NCBI GenBank assembly: GCA_900554345.1
Contig: USHH01000004.1
Location: 1 to 26,998 of the forward strand
Reading direction: 5' to 3'
Source of the DNA: an uncultured Bacteroidales bacterium
GTDB taxonomy: Bacteria > Bacteroidota > Bacteroidia > Bacteroidales > Muribaculaceae
DNA length: 26,998 nucleotides
Shown here piece by piece: positions 6,446 through 14,046 of this stretch. The notes below the pieces were generated by a model that worked only from the letters and a program-made list of their open reading frames with translations, ran no database searches and was not told the origin of the DNA. Numbering within the stretch: the stretch's first letter is position 1; every line of letters begins with the position of its first letter. The position numbers and the translations under genes were made by a program.

Positions 6446-7582
6446 ATGTTACAGATAGATCAGCTCATGCCCGGCACAGACCAGGCCCTTGCCGACGAGA
6501 TGGAGAAAGGCAAAGAGGCGATCGATGCCCTGAAGGGACTCAGCTTCGACGACGCCATCACCAAGATTGCCAACAGCATCGTCGACTTCTCCTTCAAGCT
6601 CCTGATAGCCATCCTTGTCTTCTATGTCGGAAAGCTTATTATCAGGAAAATCTACAAGACCACACGCTCGGTGATGCTCCGAAGGAAGGTAGACCCTTCG
6701 CTCACCACTTTCGTGCTCTCGCTCATAAAGATGGTGCTCTACTTCATTCTCATCATCACCATCATCGGCATCCTCGGACTCGAGACAAGCTCTTTCCTCG
6801 CGCTCTTCGCCTCGGCAGGTGTCGCCATCGGTATGGCCCTCAGCGGAACGCTGCAGAATTTTGCCGGCGGTGTGCTGATTCTCCTGCTCAAACCTTATAA
6901 GGTGGGCGACTACATAGAGACCCAGGGATACACCGGCACCGTCAAGGAGATCCAGATTTTCCATACGGTGATCAATACTGTCGACAACAAGGCCATCATC
7001 ATACCCAACGGCGGCCTCAGCACAGGCTCGATCAACAATTACTCCCTTGAAGACTACAGGCGCGTAGACTGGACCATCGGCCTCGCCTACGGCACCGACT
7101 ATGCCGCCGCAAAAGCCGCTATCCTCGAGATGGTGACTGCCGACACGCGCGTCGTGGAGAAGTTTGTCGAGGATGACCGCGAGAAGCGTCGGCTCGAGAT
7201 GCTCGGCGAGGATAATCCCTGCGACGACGGCAACCCCGACTGCGACGGCGGCGCACTGGCCGAGCCGGAGAAACTGAGCTGGTGGCAGCGGTTCAAGATG
7301 CGCAGCCGGCGTCATAAGGAGCAGCTCGAGCAGAAGATAAAGGACCAGCAGGCTCTCAACGCCGGAATTCAGAAGCGGATAGACCGCTCGCCGTTTGTCG
7401 GACTTTCGGAGCTCGCCGACAGCAGCATCAACATCACGGTGAGGGCATGGACCCATTCCTCCAACTATTGGGCGCTCTTCTTCGAGATGAACGAGCGCTT
7501 CTATACGGAGCTTCCGGAGAAGGGCTTCGAGTTCCCCTTCCCGCAGATGGATGTGCATATTCAGAATCCGGCCCAGCCATGA
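6446..7582 (+). CDS. MscS-family mechanosensitive ion channel with a cytoplasmic insertion
   Basis: This is a 378-residue small-conductance mechanosensitive channel that releases solutes on osmotic downshock. Hydrophobic helices lie at about 47-67 and 88-112. The pore helix is rich in Gly and Ala (SAGVAIGMALSGTLQNFAGG, about 123-142). The beta domain includes KPYKVGDYIE (149-158) and IIIPNGGLSTGSINNYS (184-200). The C-terminal alpha/beta domain is split: its first half ends near residue 238 (TRVVEK) and resumes at about 314 (RSPFVGLSELADSS). The roughly 75 residues between carry an acidic DNPCDDGNPDCDGG stretch and a very basic, probably coiled segment. Ordinary MscS proteins lack this. The next gene overlaps by 4 nt (ATGA). 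Confidence 0.88.
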   Translation: MLQIDQLMPGTDQALADEMEKGKEAIDALKGLSFDDAITKIANSIVDFSFKLLIAILVFYVGKLIIRKIYKTTRSVMLRRKVDPSLTTFVLSLIKMVLYFILIITIIGILGLETSSFLALFASAGVAIGMALSGTLQNFAGGVLILLLKPYKVGDYIETQGYTGTVKEIQIFHTVINTVDNKAIIIPNGGLSTGSINNYSLEDYRRVDWTIGLAYGTDYAAAKAAILEMVTADTRVVEKFVEDDREKRRLEMLGEDNPCDDGNPDCDGGALAEPEKLSWWQRFKMRSRRHKEQLEQKIKDQQALNAGIQKRIDRSPFVGLSELADSSINITVRAWTHSSNYWALFFEMNERFYTELPEKGFEFPFPQMDVHIQNPAQP

Positions 7583-8277
7583 ACAGAAGGTTTGCCCGCC
7601 AGATCGCCATCCCCGAAATAGGGGAGGAGGGTCAGCTCCGGCTCGGCGAGGCCTCGGTGTTGATTGTGGGGTGTGGCGCCCTTGGCTCCATGGCCGCCAT
7701 GCAGCTCGCGGGAGCCGGTGTGGGCCACATACGCATTGCCGATTTCGACACGGTCGACATATCCAATCTTCATCGTCAGCTCTTCTTTACCGACGCCGAG
7801 GCCGGTATGCCCAAGGCCACCGTTCTGGCCCGGCGCATGAGGGAGCTGAATCCAGAGGTCAGGGTGGAGGTATGTGAAGGTATGGCCACACGTCATAATA
7901 TCGATGACCTTATGGACGGATGCGTGATGGCGCTCGATGCCACCGACAATGCGGAGTCGATGCTTCTGGTCGACGCTGCCTCGCAGACCGTTGGCATACC
8001 CTGCACGCTCGCAGGTATCAGGGAATTCTCGGGGCAGGTGACTACCTGCATACCCGGGGGAGTGCGCTATGCCGACATATTTCCCGGAGCCGCTTCGGCA
8101 GCAGGGTCCATCCTCCCATGTGAGGCGATGGGAGTGGCCGGGCCTGCAGCCGCTGTGGCTGCGAGCATCCAGGCTGCCGAGGCGATAAAGTATATAACAA
8201 AAAGCGGAAGCCTCCTCAGCGGGAGACTTCTGCTCTTTGATCTGCTTGAGATGCGGTTCTCGATGGTTTCTCTCTGA
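7579..8277 (+). CDS. thiF: ThiF/MoeB/HesA-family E1-like adenylyltransferase
   Basis: This 232-residue enzyme activates the C-terminal glycine of a ubiquitin-like sulfur carrier (ThiS or MoaD) with ATP. It shows the nucleotide loop GCGALGS (31-37), DFDTVDISNLHRQ (55-67), Lys79 (PKATVLARR), ALDATDN (118-124) and Cys181 in LPCEAMG, at the conserved catalytic-cysteine position. The start at 7579 overlaps the MscS stop; longer upstream readings would run back through the channel gene in another frame. The two CxxC pairs that bind zinc in E. coli ThiF and MoeB are absent. ThiF is favoured because the window carries an orphan thiS and no molybdopterin genes, but MoeB cannot be excluded. Confidence 0.8.
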   Translation: MNRRFARQIAIPEIGEEGQLRLGEASVLIVGCGALGSMAAMQLAGAGVGHIRIADFDTVDISNLHRQLFFTDAEAGMPKATVLARRMRELNPEVRVEVCEGMATRHNIDDLMDGCVMALDATDNAESMLLVDAASQTVGIPCTLAGIREFSGQVTTCIPGGVRYADIFPGAASAAGSILPCEAMGVAGPAAAVAASIQAAEAIKYITKSGSLLSGRLLLFDLLEMRFSMVSL

Positions 8278-8307
8278 CCGCGTCCCTGATGTGATATGAT
8301 TATGCGA

Positions 8308-8334
8308 CGATGCCCGTCCGGGCATCGTTTTTTT
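8308..8334 (+). terminator. Rho-independent terminator after the thiF-like gene
   Basis: A perfect 9-bp stem CGATGCCCG / CGGGCATCG (8308-8316 and 8319-8327) is followed directly by seven T (8328-8334). It closes the plus-strand C11-MscS-thiF run. The T tract overlaps the glnA stop codon (TTA at 8333-8335 on the plus strand) of the convergent gene. On the minus strand the hairpin has no T-run, so it should not terminate glnA well. Confidence 0.9.
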
Positions 8335-9835
8335 ATCCGCAGTGCCAGTATTTGCGCACGAGCTTCATCATCTCGTTGTGGCTGCCCTCGCTCTTGGCGC
8401 GGAGGTCCTTGTCGTCATATTTCCTCAGTGTGGCCACGATGCCGTCGATGAGCTGGGGAGCGAAGATTCCTTCCTCCTCGAATACGGCGCGGTTCTTCTC
8501 GAGGGCGTCGGCCGATGCCATGCAGCTTGCGGGGAGCGACTTGAGCGATTCGAGCTTGGCCTTGTTCTCCTCCTTGTGGATGTTGACGCTGACATACATC
8601 TCCTCGGCTCGCCTGAGGGCGTCGGGATTGAGGAAGCCCTGGCGTGCGGCGGCTATCATGCCGGCGATGAGCTGGTAGACGTTGGCCGAGCCGTCGGCGC
8701 TGCGGAGCTCCACTGTCTGGCGCTCGGGTGCCGATTCCATGCGCGGGGTCTCGAGGGGATTGGCCTGCGAGCACATGTCGTTCTCTCCCGTCCAGCCCAG
8801 AGGCACGCGCACGAGCACTGAACGGTTGCGGTCGCCCCAGCAGATGGATGTGGGGGCCTCCTGATGGGGCACGAGACGGAAGTAGGATGTGGGCACCTTG
8901 TTGCCGAAGGCCGTGATGGCGTCGCTGTATTCCAGGATGCCGGCGATGGCCTTCTTGGCGATGTCGCTGAGGTGGCCGTTCTCCACCATCATGTTGTGGC
9001 CGTCTTTCATTATCTTGAAGTGGATATGGAGGCCGCTGCCGGCTTTGCCGGCTGTGAGCTTAGGTGCGAATGTCACGTCGTAGCCCTTCTTCATGGCGAG
9101 GGTGCGGATGATCCACTTGGCGATCATCAGCGTGTCGGCGGCCTCTCTGGCTGCTACGGGCAGGAACTCTATCTCGTTCTGCTCGTAGATCTTGTTGTCG
9201 ATGGTGAAGTTGCCCACCTCGTTGTGGCCGTATTTGATCTGACCGCCGGCCTGGGCTATCAGGCTCATGCACTCCACGCGGAAGTCGTTGAACTTGGCGA
9301 ACGGAGCCGACTCATGATATCCTTTCTGGTCGGAGGCGGGGAAGAGGGCCTGGTCTTCGGAAATCACGTAGTATTCGAGCTCACCCATTGCGTAAAACTC
9401 CATGCCGGTGGTGGCGGTGAAGGCCTCGGCGGCGCGGCGCAGGGTGTATTCGGGGCTCGACTTCATCGGCGTGCCCTCCTTGTCGAAGAAGGAGGCGAGC
9501 ATCGTCAGCGTCGGGATCTCGGCGAAGGGATCCACGAAAGCCGTGCTGTAGCGCGGTATCACGTAGAGGTCGCTGTTGCCGGCCTCGATGAAGGGGAAGA
9601 GGCTGGAGCCGTCCACACGCTCGCCGTAGGTCAGGATCGAGTCGAGATACTCCTCGGAGTTGATCACGAAGTTGAGGGTCTTCAGTCGGTTGTCGTCGGC
9701 CGGATACATGAAGTTGACCATGCGGATTCCGTTTTCGGAGATGTAGCGCATGATGTCGGCCTTTGTGAATTCAGAAGGTGTCTTCTGAAGATACTCTACC
9801 ACGCGGTTGGGGCAGAGACGCAGGTTAGCGTTCAT
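8333..9835 (-). CDS. glnA: Glutamine synthetase (GlnA, GS catalytic family)
   Basis: This 500-residue cytoplasmic enzyme makes glutamine from glutamate, ammonia and ATP, the main ammonium-assimilation step. Visible features are the metal-binding glutamates in MGELEYY (Glu152, Glu154), HNEVG (204-208), QNEIEFLPV (219-227), the GSGLHIHFK ATP/glutamate loop (266-274), NRSVLVRVPLG (arginine-rich active-site region) and VELRSADGSANVYQLIAG. The C-terminal region lacks an obvious NLYDLP adenylylation motif, so control by GlnE-type adenylylation is unlikely. It is monocistronic by context, convergent with the thiF-like gene, and has a clear promoter at 9906-9937. Confidence 0.88.
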   Translation of the reverse strand: MNANLRLCPNRVVEYLQKTPSEFTKADIMRYISENGIRMVNFMYPADDNRLKTLNFVINSEEYLDSILTYGERVDGSSLFPFIEAGNSDLYVIPRYSTAFVDPFAEIPTLTMLASFFDKEGTPMKSSPEYTLRRAAEAFTATTGMEFYAMGELEYYVISEDQALFPASDQKGYHESAPFAKFNDFRVECMSLIAQAGGQIKYGHNEVGNFTIDNKIYEQNEIEFLPVAAREAADTLMIAKWIIRTLAMKKGYDVTFAPKLTAGKAGSGLHIHFKIMKDGHNMMVENGHLSDIAKKAIAGILEYSDAITAFGNKVPTSYFRLVPHQEAPTSICWGDRNRSVLVRVPLGWTGENDMCSQANPLETPRMESAPERQTVELRSADGSANVYQLIAGMIAAARQGFLNPDALRRAEEMYVSVNIHKEENKAKLESLKSLPASCMASADALEKNRAVFEEEGIFAPQLIDGIVATLRKYDDKDLRAKSEGSHNEMMKLVRKYWHCG

Positions 9836-9905
9836 AATAAAAGGTATTAGCTTGAGGTTGTAAATGTTAATAGTCTAATGTATGGGCCGTCGCCCTATCT
9901 GGAGG

Positions 9906-9937
9906 CAAAATTAGCCATTAATTCCGACACTGCCAAA
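9906..9937 (-). promoter_or_regulatory. Promoter of glnA
   Basis: On the minus strand, TTTG (9934-9937), exactly 20 nt, then TAATTTTG (9906-9913). Both elements fit the Bacteroidetes sigma-ABfr consensus. The start is expected near 9899, about 60 nt before the glnA ATG. A run of nine C (9942-9950) lies just upstream of the -33 box. Confidence 0.75.
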
Positions 9938-9982
9938 CTTTCCCCCCCCCTAAATCCGCCAAGTCCTTTATTGTCCCTGCGA

Positions 9983-10014
9983 TTTGCATCATTGAATCAG
10001 AAGTCATACCTTTG
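9983..10014 (+). promoter_or_regulatory. Intact promoter in front of the hsdM relic
   Basis: TTTG (9983-9986), exactly 20 nt, then TACCTTTG (10007-10014). This is a full Bacteroidetes consensus promoter. The start is expected near 10021, giving a leader of about 27 nt to the relic's ATG at 10048. No better promoter is visible before trxA, so this one may now serve trxA. Confidence 0.7.
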
Positions 10015-10047
10015 TAATTGGTTAACGACTAAAACTCCTTTCATGAT

Positions 10048-10249
10048 ATGACCGAACAGGAACTTGCAGGAATGATCTGGAACATCAAGGAGATTTATCC
10101 GTGGTGTCTATGACGATACTGAGGTGAATACTCTCGGCAAGCATTTCCAGATCTACGACCCATGCTGCGGCACAGGCGGTATGCTCACCGAGGGCAAACC
10201 TTTGCTCTTCCTGCTCCACATGATCAGCAAGATGGATCGTCTGATGTAA
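10048..10249 (+). pseudogene. hsdM: Relic of type I methyltransferase HsdM (frameshifted, internally deleted)
   Basis: Three HsdM pieces are recognisable. The first 16 codons, starting MTEQELAGMIWNIKEI, are a normal HsdM N-terminus but then hit TGA. One nucleotide out of frame, the text continues IRGVYDDTEV, so one extra T in the TTT at 10094-10096 explains the break. Next come IYDPCCGTGGMLTEG, the SAM-binding motif I of N6-adenine methyltransferases, and LLFLLHMISKM, the segment that in HsdM comes after the catalytic NPPF motif. Everything between these blocks is lost, including NPPF. The last piece stops at TAA (10247-10249), where the HsdR-tail relic begins in a different frame. It cannot encode a working methyltransferase. 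Confidence 0.82.
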
Positions 10250-10527
10250 ACAATAACCGCGAACTGACCACCCGTGAAGGTTCTGCCGACAGCACGACAT
10301 TCTCGGATTGCATATTCGGTCACGACTCCTTGAAGCGGCTGAAGCACACTACAGATGTGCGTTACTACCGTTTCCGCGATTATCTGGATAAGGTACGCGG
10401 CTGGAGAAACGAAGAGGCACACAGTGCCCCTGAAATTCCCGATGCCGAATTGCGTGAGGCAGTAAATATCCTCGTGACCATGTACGCCTACGTCATAGCC
10501 AAAAGCCTCCCCGACCTCGAGGGATGA
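10244..10527 (+). pseudogene. hsdR: Relic of the C-terminal tail of a type I HsdR (HEPN-like segment)
   Basis: About 94 codons stay open and end in TGA at 10525-10527. The protein aligns without gaps, over 39 residues (11 identical), to the tail of the intact HsdR at 21247-25083, ending at the shared WRN. After that both have AH, an acidic helix start (PDAELREAV versus SEEELDTRI) and a Y-x-Y-V helix. WRNEEAH gives an RX4H motif, the form typical of HEPN domains. No start codon belongs to this frame at the homologous point; it follows the hsdM debris after a large deletion. It could survive as the 3' part of the 121-codon frame opening at 10162, but the first residues of that frame are out-of-frame hsdM sequence. 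Confidence 0.72.
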
Positions 10528-10585
10528 ACATTCCGGCGCATCGGGGCGTTGTATGAGAAACGGCACGTAAAGCCAAGACAGAATT

Positions 10586-10882
10586 ATGGAGAAATTTGAA
10601 GACATTATCAAATCGGATAAGCCCGTGCTTATCGATTTCTTCGCCACCTGGTGTGGCCCCTGCAAGATGATGCACCCCGTGCTCGAGAGTCTTGCCGCCT
10701 CTGTAGGAGAGAAGGCCCGTATCATCAAGATAGATATCGACAAAAACCAACAGCTCGCATCCATCTACAATGTGCGCTCAGTGCCCACCCTGATGGTGTT
10801 CAAGAACGGCGAGCTGCAATGGCGCCAGAGCGGCGTCCAGTCGGAGGAAGCGCTCCGACAGGTGCTTGAGCAGTATTATTGA
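10586..10882 (+). CDS. trxA: Thioredoxin
   Basis: This 98-residue thioredoxin has active site WCGPC (Cys23, Cys26) in FFATWCGPCK, and the SVPT loop carrying the cis-proline. It is a cytoplasmic disulfide reductase: no signal peptide or membrane segment is present. Length is close to the usual 100-108 residues. It begins 58 nt after the hsdR-tail relic, with no recognisable promoter in that gap, and is followed by a G/C-rich hairpin. A role beyond general thiol reduction cannot be read from the sequence. Confidence 0.93.
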   Translation: MEKFEDIIKSDKPVLIDFFATWCGPCKMMHPVLESLAASVGEKARIIKIDIDKNQQLASIYNVRSVPTLMVFKNGELQWRQSGVQSEEALRQVLEQYY

Positions 10883-10901
10883 AAAAACGGCATTCTGATA
10901 C

Positions 10902-10933
10902 GGCCGGCGGCTCTCCTGAGAGTGCCGCCGGCC
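10902..10933 (+). terminator. Hairpin terminator after trxA
   Basis: A 10-bp perfect stem GGCCGGCGGC / GCCGCCGGCC (10902-10911 and 10924-10933) with a 12-nt loop that can pair further. It is followed by TTGTAGTT, only a loose T tract. Stem strength and position 19 nt after trxA favour a terminator. Confidence 0.65.
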
Positions 10934-11006
10934 TTGTAGTTGACAGTCAAAATAAACTCACGATGCCCCACGTTGTCAATAATACAACACCAAAACCTCT
11001 TTACAG

Positions 11007-11783
11007 ATGAAAAGGATAAAACTTGCATTCACGGCTATCTGTCTGGCTGTCGGTCTGCTATTGCCCGCTGCCGCTGCCACCGCCACATTTCCCGACGAGA
11101 CGCTCCATTATGTGGTGAGCTATAAATGGGGACTGATTCATAAGGAGGCCGGCGACGCCAGTGTCACACTCCGCAGCCGGGGCAACAACTACGAGATGAC
11201 GCTCATCGGCAAGACACGTCCATGGGCCGACAAGTTCTATTCCGTGCGCGACACCCTGCTTGCCACTGTCTGTAAGGCCGGTTTCCGCCCTCTCAGGTAT
11301 GAGAAGATCACCCACGAGAAGGGTAAGTATGCCCGCGACGTGATCACATATTCCTATCATGGCAATGTCACTGGCGGACGCTCGCTTAAATACCGCACCG
11401 ACAGGAAGACCGGCGCCCCGACAGTAAAGGAGACGATGCTCACGGCCTCCGGCGCCGCATTCGATTTCCTTTCGGTGTTTTACTATCTGCGCACCATCGG
11501 CTACAGCTCGCTGGCCAAGGACCGCCAGATCGTCACCACCGTTTTCTCCGGCACGAAGTCGGAAACCCTCACAATCCGCTATGTAGGGGAGGAGACGGTG
11601 AAGATCCGCGACAAGTCGGCCCACAAGGCATACCACATACGCTTCCGATTCACGCAGAAGGGAAAGAAGAAGAGCAGCGACGATATCGACACCTGGATCT
11701 CGGTGGCCGCTCCCCATGTGCCGCTCTCCATTGTCGGCAACCTCCCCGTGGGGCAGGTGAGATGCATCCTTTCCTCACTTTGA
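11007..11783 (+). CDS. DUF3108-family exported protein
   Basis: This 258-residue protein has an N-terminal signal peptide (basic MKRIK, hydrophobic core to about residue 20, AAAATA cleavage region near 26). The mature part begins with LHYVVSYKWGLIHKEAGDA, typical of DUF3108, and continues as a beta-rich domain (RSLKYRTDRKTGAPTVKET, then FDFLSVFYYLRTI, and DIDTWISVAAPHVPLSIVG near the end). Function is not known; DUF3108 proteins are expected in the periplasm or outer envelope. The gene stands alone between the trxA hairpin and a perfect terminator. No strong Bacteroidetes promoter was found in the 124-nt leader. Confidence 0.8.
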   Translation: MKRIKLAFTAICLAVGLLLPAAAATATFPDETLHYVVSYKWGLIHKEAGDASVTLRSRGNNYEMTLIGKTRPWADKFYSVRDTLLATVCKAGFRPLRYEKITHEKGKYARDVITYSYHGNVTGGRSLKYRTDRKTGAPTVKETMLTASGAAFDFLSVFYYLRTIGYSSLAKDRQIVTTVFSGTKSETLTIRYVGEETVKIRDKSAHKAYHIRFRFTQKGKKKSSDDIDTWISVAAPHVPLSIVGNLPVGQVRCILSSL

Positions 11784-11793
11784 ATCGGGCCGC

Positions 11794-11840
11794 ATAAAAA
11801 ATACAGCCACCGCGACTTTGGCGGTGGCTGTATTTTTTAT
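11794..11840. terminator. Bidirectional terminator between DUF3108 and S9 peptidase genes
   Basis: A perfect 20-bp inverted repeat (11794-11813 and 11821-11840) with a 7-nt loop. The core is ACAGCCACCGC / GCGGTGGCTGT, flanked by A6 and T6, so each strand reads hairpin then T-run. It serves both converging genes. Confidence 0.95.
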
Positions 11841-11861
11841 GTGGTAACGCTAAGCGTGGAT

Positions 11862-13961
11862 TTACTTCTTCAGGTATTTGTCGAGGAAGTTGAAGAATAC
11901 CCTCTGCCAGAGGATGGCGTTCTGAGGCTTAAGGATCCAGTGGTTCTCGTCGGGGAAGACGAGCATCTCGGCCTCGAGACCGTGCATCTTGGCGGCGTTG
12001 AAGGCCCTCATGCCCTGCGAGGCGAGGATGCGGTAGTCGAGCTCGCCGACGGTGACGAGGATCGGTGCCGTCCAGTTGTTGACATACTTGTGGGGAGAGT
12101 TGGCGTAGGTGCGCTGGGCGATGGCGTTGTTCTGGTCCCAGTACGGGCCGCCGAGGTCGAAGTCGGCAAACCACATCTCCTCTGTCTCCAGATACTGGGC
12201 CTCGATGTTGAAGATGCCGGCGTGGGCCACGAGCGCCGCGAAGCGTCCCTCATGATGCCCGGCGAGCCAGTAGACGGAGAAACCGCCGTAGCTGGCGCCG
12301 ATGGCGCCGATCCTCTTGGCGTCGACATAAGGCTCCTGGGCCATGTAGTCGACGGCCGAGAAGTAGTCGCGCATGTTCTGGCCGCCGTAGTCGCCGGAGA
12401 TCTGGCGGTTCCACTCGGTGCCGAAGCCGGGGAGGCCGCGGCGGTTGGGGGCGATCACCACATAGCCGTTGGCCGCCATGATGGCGAAGTTCCAGCGGTA
12501 GCTCCAGAACTGGCTTACTGCCTGCTGCGGGCCGCCCTGGCAGTAGAGGATGGCGGGATACTGCTTTGTCTTGTCGAAGTCAGGCGGAAGTATCACCCAT
12601 GTGCACATCAGCTTGCCGTCGGTGGTGGGCACCATGCGCTTCTCCACTGTGGGCATCTTGAGCTGCTTGAGGATATCGCCGTTGATATCGGTGATGTCTT
12701 TCACCTGGCCGTTGGCGATCTCACAGACCTCGTTGGGGCGCACCATGCTGTGGCGCATTGCGATCACGCGGCCGTCCGCCAGAGGCTTCACCCCGGCGTA
12801 GTCCCACATGCCCGTGGCAAGGGTATCGAGGCGGCAGTCGGCCACATTCATGCGGAAGACGGGCTCCGTGCCCTCATAGTAGCCGTTGAAGACGATGCTC
12901 TTGCCGTCGGGCGCCCAGGCTATTCCCTCTGGCCAGTAGTCCCAGTTTTCGGTGAGGTCTCTCTTCTGGCGGCTCTGCATATCCATCACCATGAGGCGCT
13001 TCTTGTCGCTCTCATACTTCGCTGTGGCCATCGAGAGCCATGCGAGGCTCTTGCCGTCGGGCGAGAAGGCGGGGTCTGTGTCGTAGCCCGGTATCTCCTC
13101 GGTCAGGCACTCGGTCTTGCCGCTTTCCAGATCATAGAGATAGAGGTTGCTGTCGGTAGAGAAGGCGTAATCCTGACCCTTGAGCTTGCGGCTTACATAC
13201 ACCAGCGTCTTGCTGTCGGGGCTCCATGCGAAGCTCTCGGCGCCGCCGAAGGGACGCATCGGGCATTCGAAGGGCTCGCCCTTCATGATGTCGACGGCGT
13301 TGGCTGTCTCGCCGGCTACGTTGAAGTCGGCGAGGAAGGGATGGGGTATCGCCTCCACCCACTCGTCCCAATGTTTATACATGAGGTCGTCGACGAGACG
13401 CCCTGTAGTCTTTTCCAGACCCTTGAAGAGGGTGGAGTCGTTCTGGTTGAAGTCCTTGATGGGACTTGCATACACTACTTTCTTGCCATCGGGCGAGATC
13501 ACGAAACATTCCACGCCGCTTTCTACGGCAGAGTGACGCTTGCGGTCGGTGCCGTCGGGCTTGATCGAGAAGATCTGTGCTGCATTGGTCGCGTCGTCCT
13601 TGGCGATGAAGGCCAGACGCGCACCGTTCTCGATCCACTGGAGGCCCGATTCGGAGGAGGCCGTGGTGGTGAGACGTGTGAGCTCGCTGCCGTCGGCGTT
13701 CATCCGGTAAATCTCGGAGTTGCCGCGGTTTTCCTCGATGTCTTCATACGTAAGGGTAAACACTACTGTCTTGCCGTCGGGCGATGGGAGCGCCTCGCTC
13801 ACGCGGCCGAGCCCCTCGAGCACTTCCGGAGTCAGCATCCCGTCGGTGATCTCCAGCAGAGGCTTCTCGATGATCTTCTCATCGCTTTTCTGGCCGGAGC
13901 CGCAACCGGCGAGGGCCAGCGGCAGCACGACTGCACTCATTGTTACTGCTATCTTGTTCAT
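11862..13961 (-). CDS. S9-family (prolyl oligopeptidase/DPP5-like) serine peptidase, lipoprotein
   Basis: This 699-residue exopeptidase has a lipoprotein signal (lipobox LAGC, Cys20). An N-terminal beta-propeller of WD40/PD40-like blades follows (repeated SPDGK elements, for example near residues 60-64, 153-157 and 291-295). The C-terminal alpha/beta hydrolase carries Ser557 in GASYGGF, Asp642 in VGELDYR and His674 in DENHW. This layout matches bacterial dipeptidyl peptidases such as Porphyromonas DPP5, which release dipeptides from the N-terminus of oligopeptides in the periplasm. The DPP5-like label is by resemblance; substrate preference is not proven. It is monocistronic, with its own promoter and a terminator 21 nt past the stop. 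Confidence 0.88.
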   Translation of the reverse strand: MNKIAVTMSAVVLPLALAGCGSGQKSDEKIIEKPLLEITDGMLTPEVLEGLGRVSEALPSPDGKTVVFTLTYEDIEENRGNSEIYRMNADGSELTRLTTTASSESGLQWIENGARLAFIAKDDATNAAQIFSIKPDGTDRKRHSAVESGVECFVISPDGKKVVYASPIKDFNQNDSTLFKGLEKTTGRLVDDLMYKHWDEWVEAIPHPFLADFNVAGETANAVDIMKGEPFECPMRPFGGAESFAWSPDSKTLVYVSRKLKGQDYAFSTDSNLYLYDLESGKTECLTEEIPGYDTDPAFSPDGKSLAWLSMATAKYESDKKRLMVMDMQSRQKRDLTENWDYWPEGIAWAPDGKSIVFNGYYEGTEPVFRMNVADCRLDTLATGMWDYAGVKPLADGRVIAMRHSMVRPNEVCEIANGQVKDITDINGDILKQLKMPTVEKRMVPTTDGKLMCTWVILPPDFDKTKQYPAILYCQGGPQQAVSQFWSYRWNFAIMAANGYVVIAPNRRGLPGFGTEWNRQISGDYGGQNMRDYFSAVDYMAQEPYVDAKRIGAIGASYGGFSVYWLAGHHEGRFAALVAHAGIFNIEAQYLETEEMWFADFDLGGPYWDQNNAIAQRTYANSPHKYVNNWTAPILVTVGELDYRILASQGMRAFNAAKMHGLEAEMLVFPDENHWILKPQNAILWQRVFFNFLDKYLKK

Positions 13962-14012
13962 ATTTTTAGGTATTGGTGATTCAGGTTAGATCTGTCGGGT
14001 TATTTCACTTCG

Positions 14013-14043
14013 CGAATTTACTCATTTTTACTTAATATTCAAA
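14013..14043 (-). promoter_or_regulatory. Promoter of the S9 peptidase gene
   Basis: On the minus strand, TTTG (14040-14043), 19 nt, then TAAATTCG (14013-14020, one mismatch to TAnnTTTG). It lies about 50 nt upstream of the ATG. Its -33 box is only 3 nt from the -33 box of the divergent M23 promoter. Confidence 0.55.
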
Positions 14044-14046
14044 CCG

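Noticed and set aside
6449..7558. 369-codon open frame on the minus strand
   Set aside because: Antisense shadow of the MscS-family gene; no recognisable domain, and the plus strand carries clear MscS motifs.
8864..9850. 328-codon open frame on the plus strand
   Set aside because: Antisense shadow of glnA; composition is that of a reversed coding strand, and it has no domain.
10162..10243. Start of a 121-residue protein at 10162
   Set aside because: These first codons are out-of-frame hsdM sequence (the frame one base over reads IYDPCCGTGGML). Only the part after about 10244 has homology, so I treat the whole as relic and not as a new gene.
11841..13979. 712-codon open frame on the plus strand
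   Set aside because: It is antisense to the S9 peptidase gene over its full length and encodes a low-complexity, His/Val/Gly-rich protein with no family. The opposite strand has a complete catalytic triad, signal peptide, promoter and terminator. The open antisense frame follows from the codon bias of the real gene.
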